From contig JAYNZW010000004.1 of NCBI GenBank assembly GCA_038103905.1, positions 1 to 64,000 on the forward strand: DNA of 64,000 bases. The letters run 5' to 3'. This stretch comes from CABYIR01 sp038103905. GTDB taxonomy: Bacteria; Pseudomonadota; Alphaproteobacteria; Pelagibacterales; AG-422-B15. Positions 63,300 to 64,000 of this stretch are shown here, one piece after another. The notes beneath the pieces are model-generated. The model ran no database searches, was not told the origin of the DNA, and saw nothing but the letters and a program-made list of their open reading frames with translations. The position numbers were made by a program, and so were the translations under genes. Position 1 is the stretch's first letter; the number at the start of each line of letters is the position of its first letter.

Positions 63300-64000
63300 T
63301 TAGGGTTTTACTTGATTAACAATATTATTATTAATCAAGTAATCAGAAACCTGTTCGGCGATTTGTACAGCAACTTTTTCTTGAGCTTCAGTTGTTCCTG
63401 CTCCAATATGTGGGGTCATAACCACATTATCCATTCCACAAAAAATAGAGTCAGTTTGTGGTTCTTCTTCATAAACATCACATCCATAGCCTGAAATTTT
63501 ATTATTAACTAATGCTTCTTTAATGTCAGCTTCATTTATGATCCCACCACGTGCACAATTTATTACAATTGAATTCTTTTTCATTTTTGAAAGGCTATCT
63601 GAATTGACAATATATTTTGTTTTTTGTGATAGCTTATTGTGAAAAGTGATAATATCAGCATGAGTAATCATATCATCAAAATTCATCAATTCAGCGTTAA
63701 GAGACTCAAGGTCTTTGCTAGCAGCTGACTCGCTTACAACAACTATATTCATTCCATACACACGTGCAAAATCAGCAACTTTTTTTCCAATATTACCAAA
63801 TCCTACAATCCCAATCGTTTTTCCCAGTAATTCATTTCCAATTAACTTTTTCTTTTCCCATCTTTTTTCATGCATTGACGAATTTGCAATATGTATCTTT
63901 CTCATTAATGAATGAATAATACCAAACGTTAACTCTGCAGTTGCTTGAACATTGCCAAGTGGAGTATTCATAACGACTATGTCTTTATCAGAAGATGCTT
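63300..64000 (-). CDS. serA: D-3-phosphoglycerate dehydrogenase-like, 5' part outside window
   Basis: A D-isomer-specific 2-hydroxyacid dehydrogenase, probably the first step of serine synthesis. The frame runs to the window edge, so the N-terminus is missing; about 233 residues are visible. They include the NAD fold TIGIVGFGNIGKKVADFARVYG, the catalytic Arg in VINCARGGIINEADI, the Glu in DVYEEEPQ and the His in MTPHIGAGTTEAQE. It ends with the substrate-domain helix (YLINNNIVNQVKP) and has no C-terminal ACT domain. Hydroxypyruvate reductase is a possible alternative. gpmA follows. Confidence 0.85.
   Translation of the reverse strand, partial: ASSDKDIVVMNTPLGNVQATAELTFGIIHSLMRKIHIANSSMHEKRWEKKKLIGNELLGKTIGIVGFGNIGKKVADFARVYGMNIVVVSESAASKDLESLNAELMNFDDMITHADIITFHNKLSQKTKYIVNSDSLSKMKKNSIVINCARGGIINEADIKEALVNNKISGYGCDVYEEEPQTDSIFCGMDNVVMTPHIGAGTTEAQEKVAVQIAEQVSDYLINNNIVNQVKP

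Overview
The window is a strongly AT-rich, densely packed bacterial chromosome segment. It most likely comes from an uncultivated, streamlined marine alphaproteobacterium. Pointers to Alphaproteobacteria are the ethylmalonyl-CoA (EMC) pathway genes, a SAM-II type riboswitch before metX-metW, the BolA/J-domain/CobS/CobT block, a ubiquinone hydroxylase of the COQ7 type, a HIG1-like membrane protein and the hisC-tyrA/metX-metW order. I cannot name the family. A run of 10 Ns (31142-31151), flanked by a diverged duplicate of the same gene segment, shows that this is a scaffold, probably from metagenomic or single-cell data with strain variation. I see no rRNA, IS element, prophage or CRISPR array.

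Layout. 1-10494 (minus): two glycosyltransferases, then thrS-infC-rpmI-rplT-pheS-pheT-lepA and tRNA-Ser in one unbroken run. 10535-12176 (plus): a hydrolase and an EamA exporter. 12183-17043 (minus): an unknown exported protein, xerD, malyl-CoA lyase and accA with an unusual hydrophobic tail. 17121-23664 (mostly plus): aroK, aroB, a CNNM/CorC-type protein, bolA (minus), a J-domain protein, cobS and cobT. 23654-27119 (minus): methylmalonyl-CoA mutase, its GTPase chaperone MeaB, and L28. 27295-28939 (plus): a TerB-like protein, ferredoxin FdxA and a CarD regulator with a lysine-rich tail, facing a small histone-H1-like gene. 29524-31756: tRNA-Arg, csaA and a photolyase gene broken by the assembly gap; then rpoH (plus). 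32617-39736 (minus): tRNA-Leu, pabB, pabC, acyl-CoA synthetase, ispH, thioesterase, acetyltransferase, L-2-hydroxyglutarate oxidase-like. 39828-41407 (plus): a YqaA/DedA protein, dsbB, coq7. 41413-44639 (minus): HNH nuclease, esterase, ethylmalonyl-CoA mutase. 44774-50148 (plus): ccr, mcd, a HIG1-like protein, cobalamin adenosyltransferase, etfB, etfA. 50145-55951: tlpA-like (minus), argH, a tiny lipoprotein, lysA, a zinc-ribbon protein (minus), YdcF-like, plsC, DUF2125-like. 55937-57926 (minus): hisC, tyrA. 58003-60642 (plus): promoter, SAM-II riboswitch with terminator, metX, metW, gloB. 60639-64000 (minus): a partial serA-like gene, gpmA, phaA, phaB.

How it fits together. Scattered over about 50 kb are most enzymes needed to assimilate acetyl-CoA by the EMC route: PhaA and PhaB make 3-hydroxybutyryl-CoA, Ccr makes ethylmalonyl-CoA, Ecm makes methylsuccinyl-CoA, Mcd makes mesaconyl-CoA (electrons to EtfAB), Mcl1 cleaves the methylmalyl-CoA product, and Mcm with MeaB returns the C3 branch to succinyl-CoA. 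The PduO-type adenosyltransferase supplies the B12 cofactor of both mutases. Mesaconyl-CoA hydratase, the epimerase, crotonase and propionyl-CoA carboxylase are not in the window.

The most notable items are the AccA tail anchor, the AUA start of infC, the lysine-rich CarD plus H1-like pair, the tRNA genes butted against coding genes, convergent genes that share stop codons, the SAM-II switch with a clear terminator, and the duplicated photolyase segment with an rpiB fragment at the gap. I found no wholly new multi-gene system.
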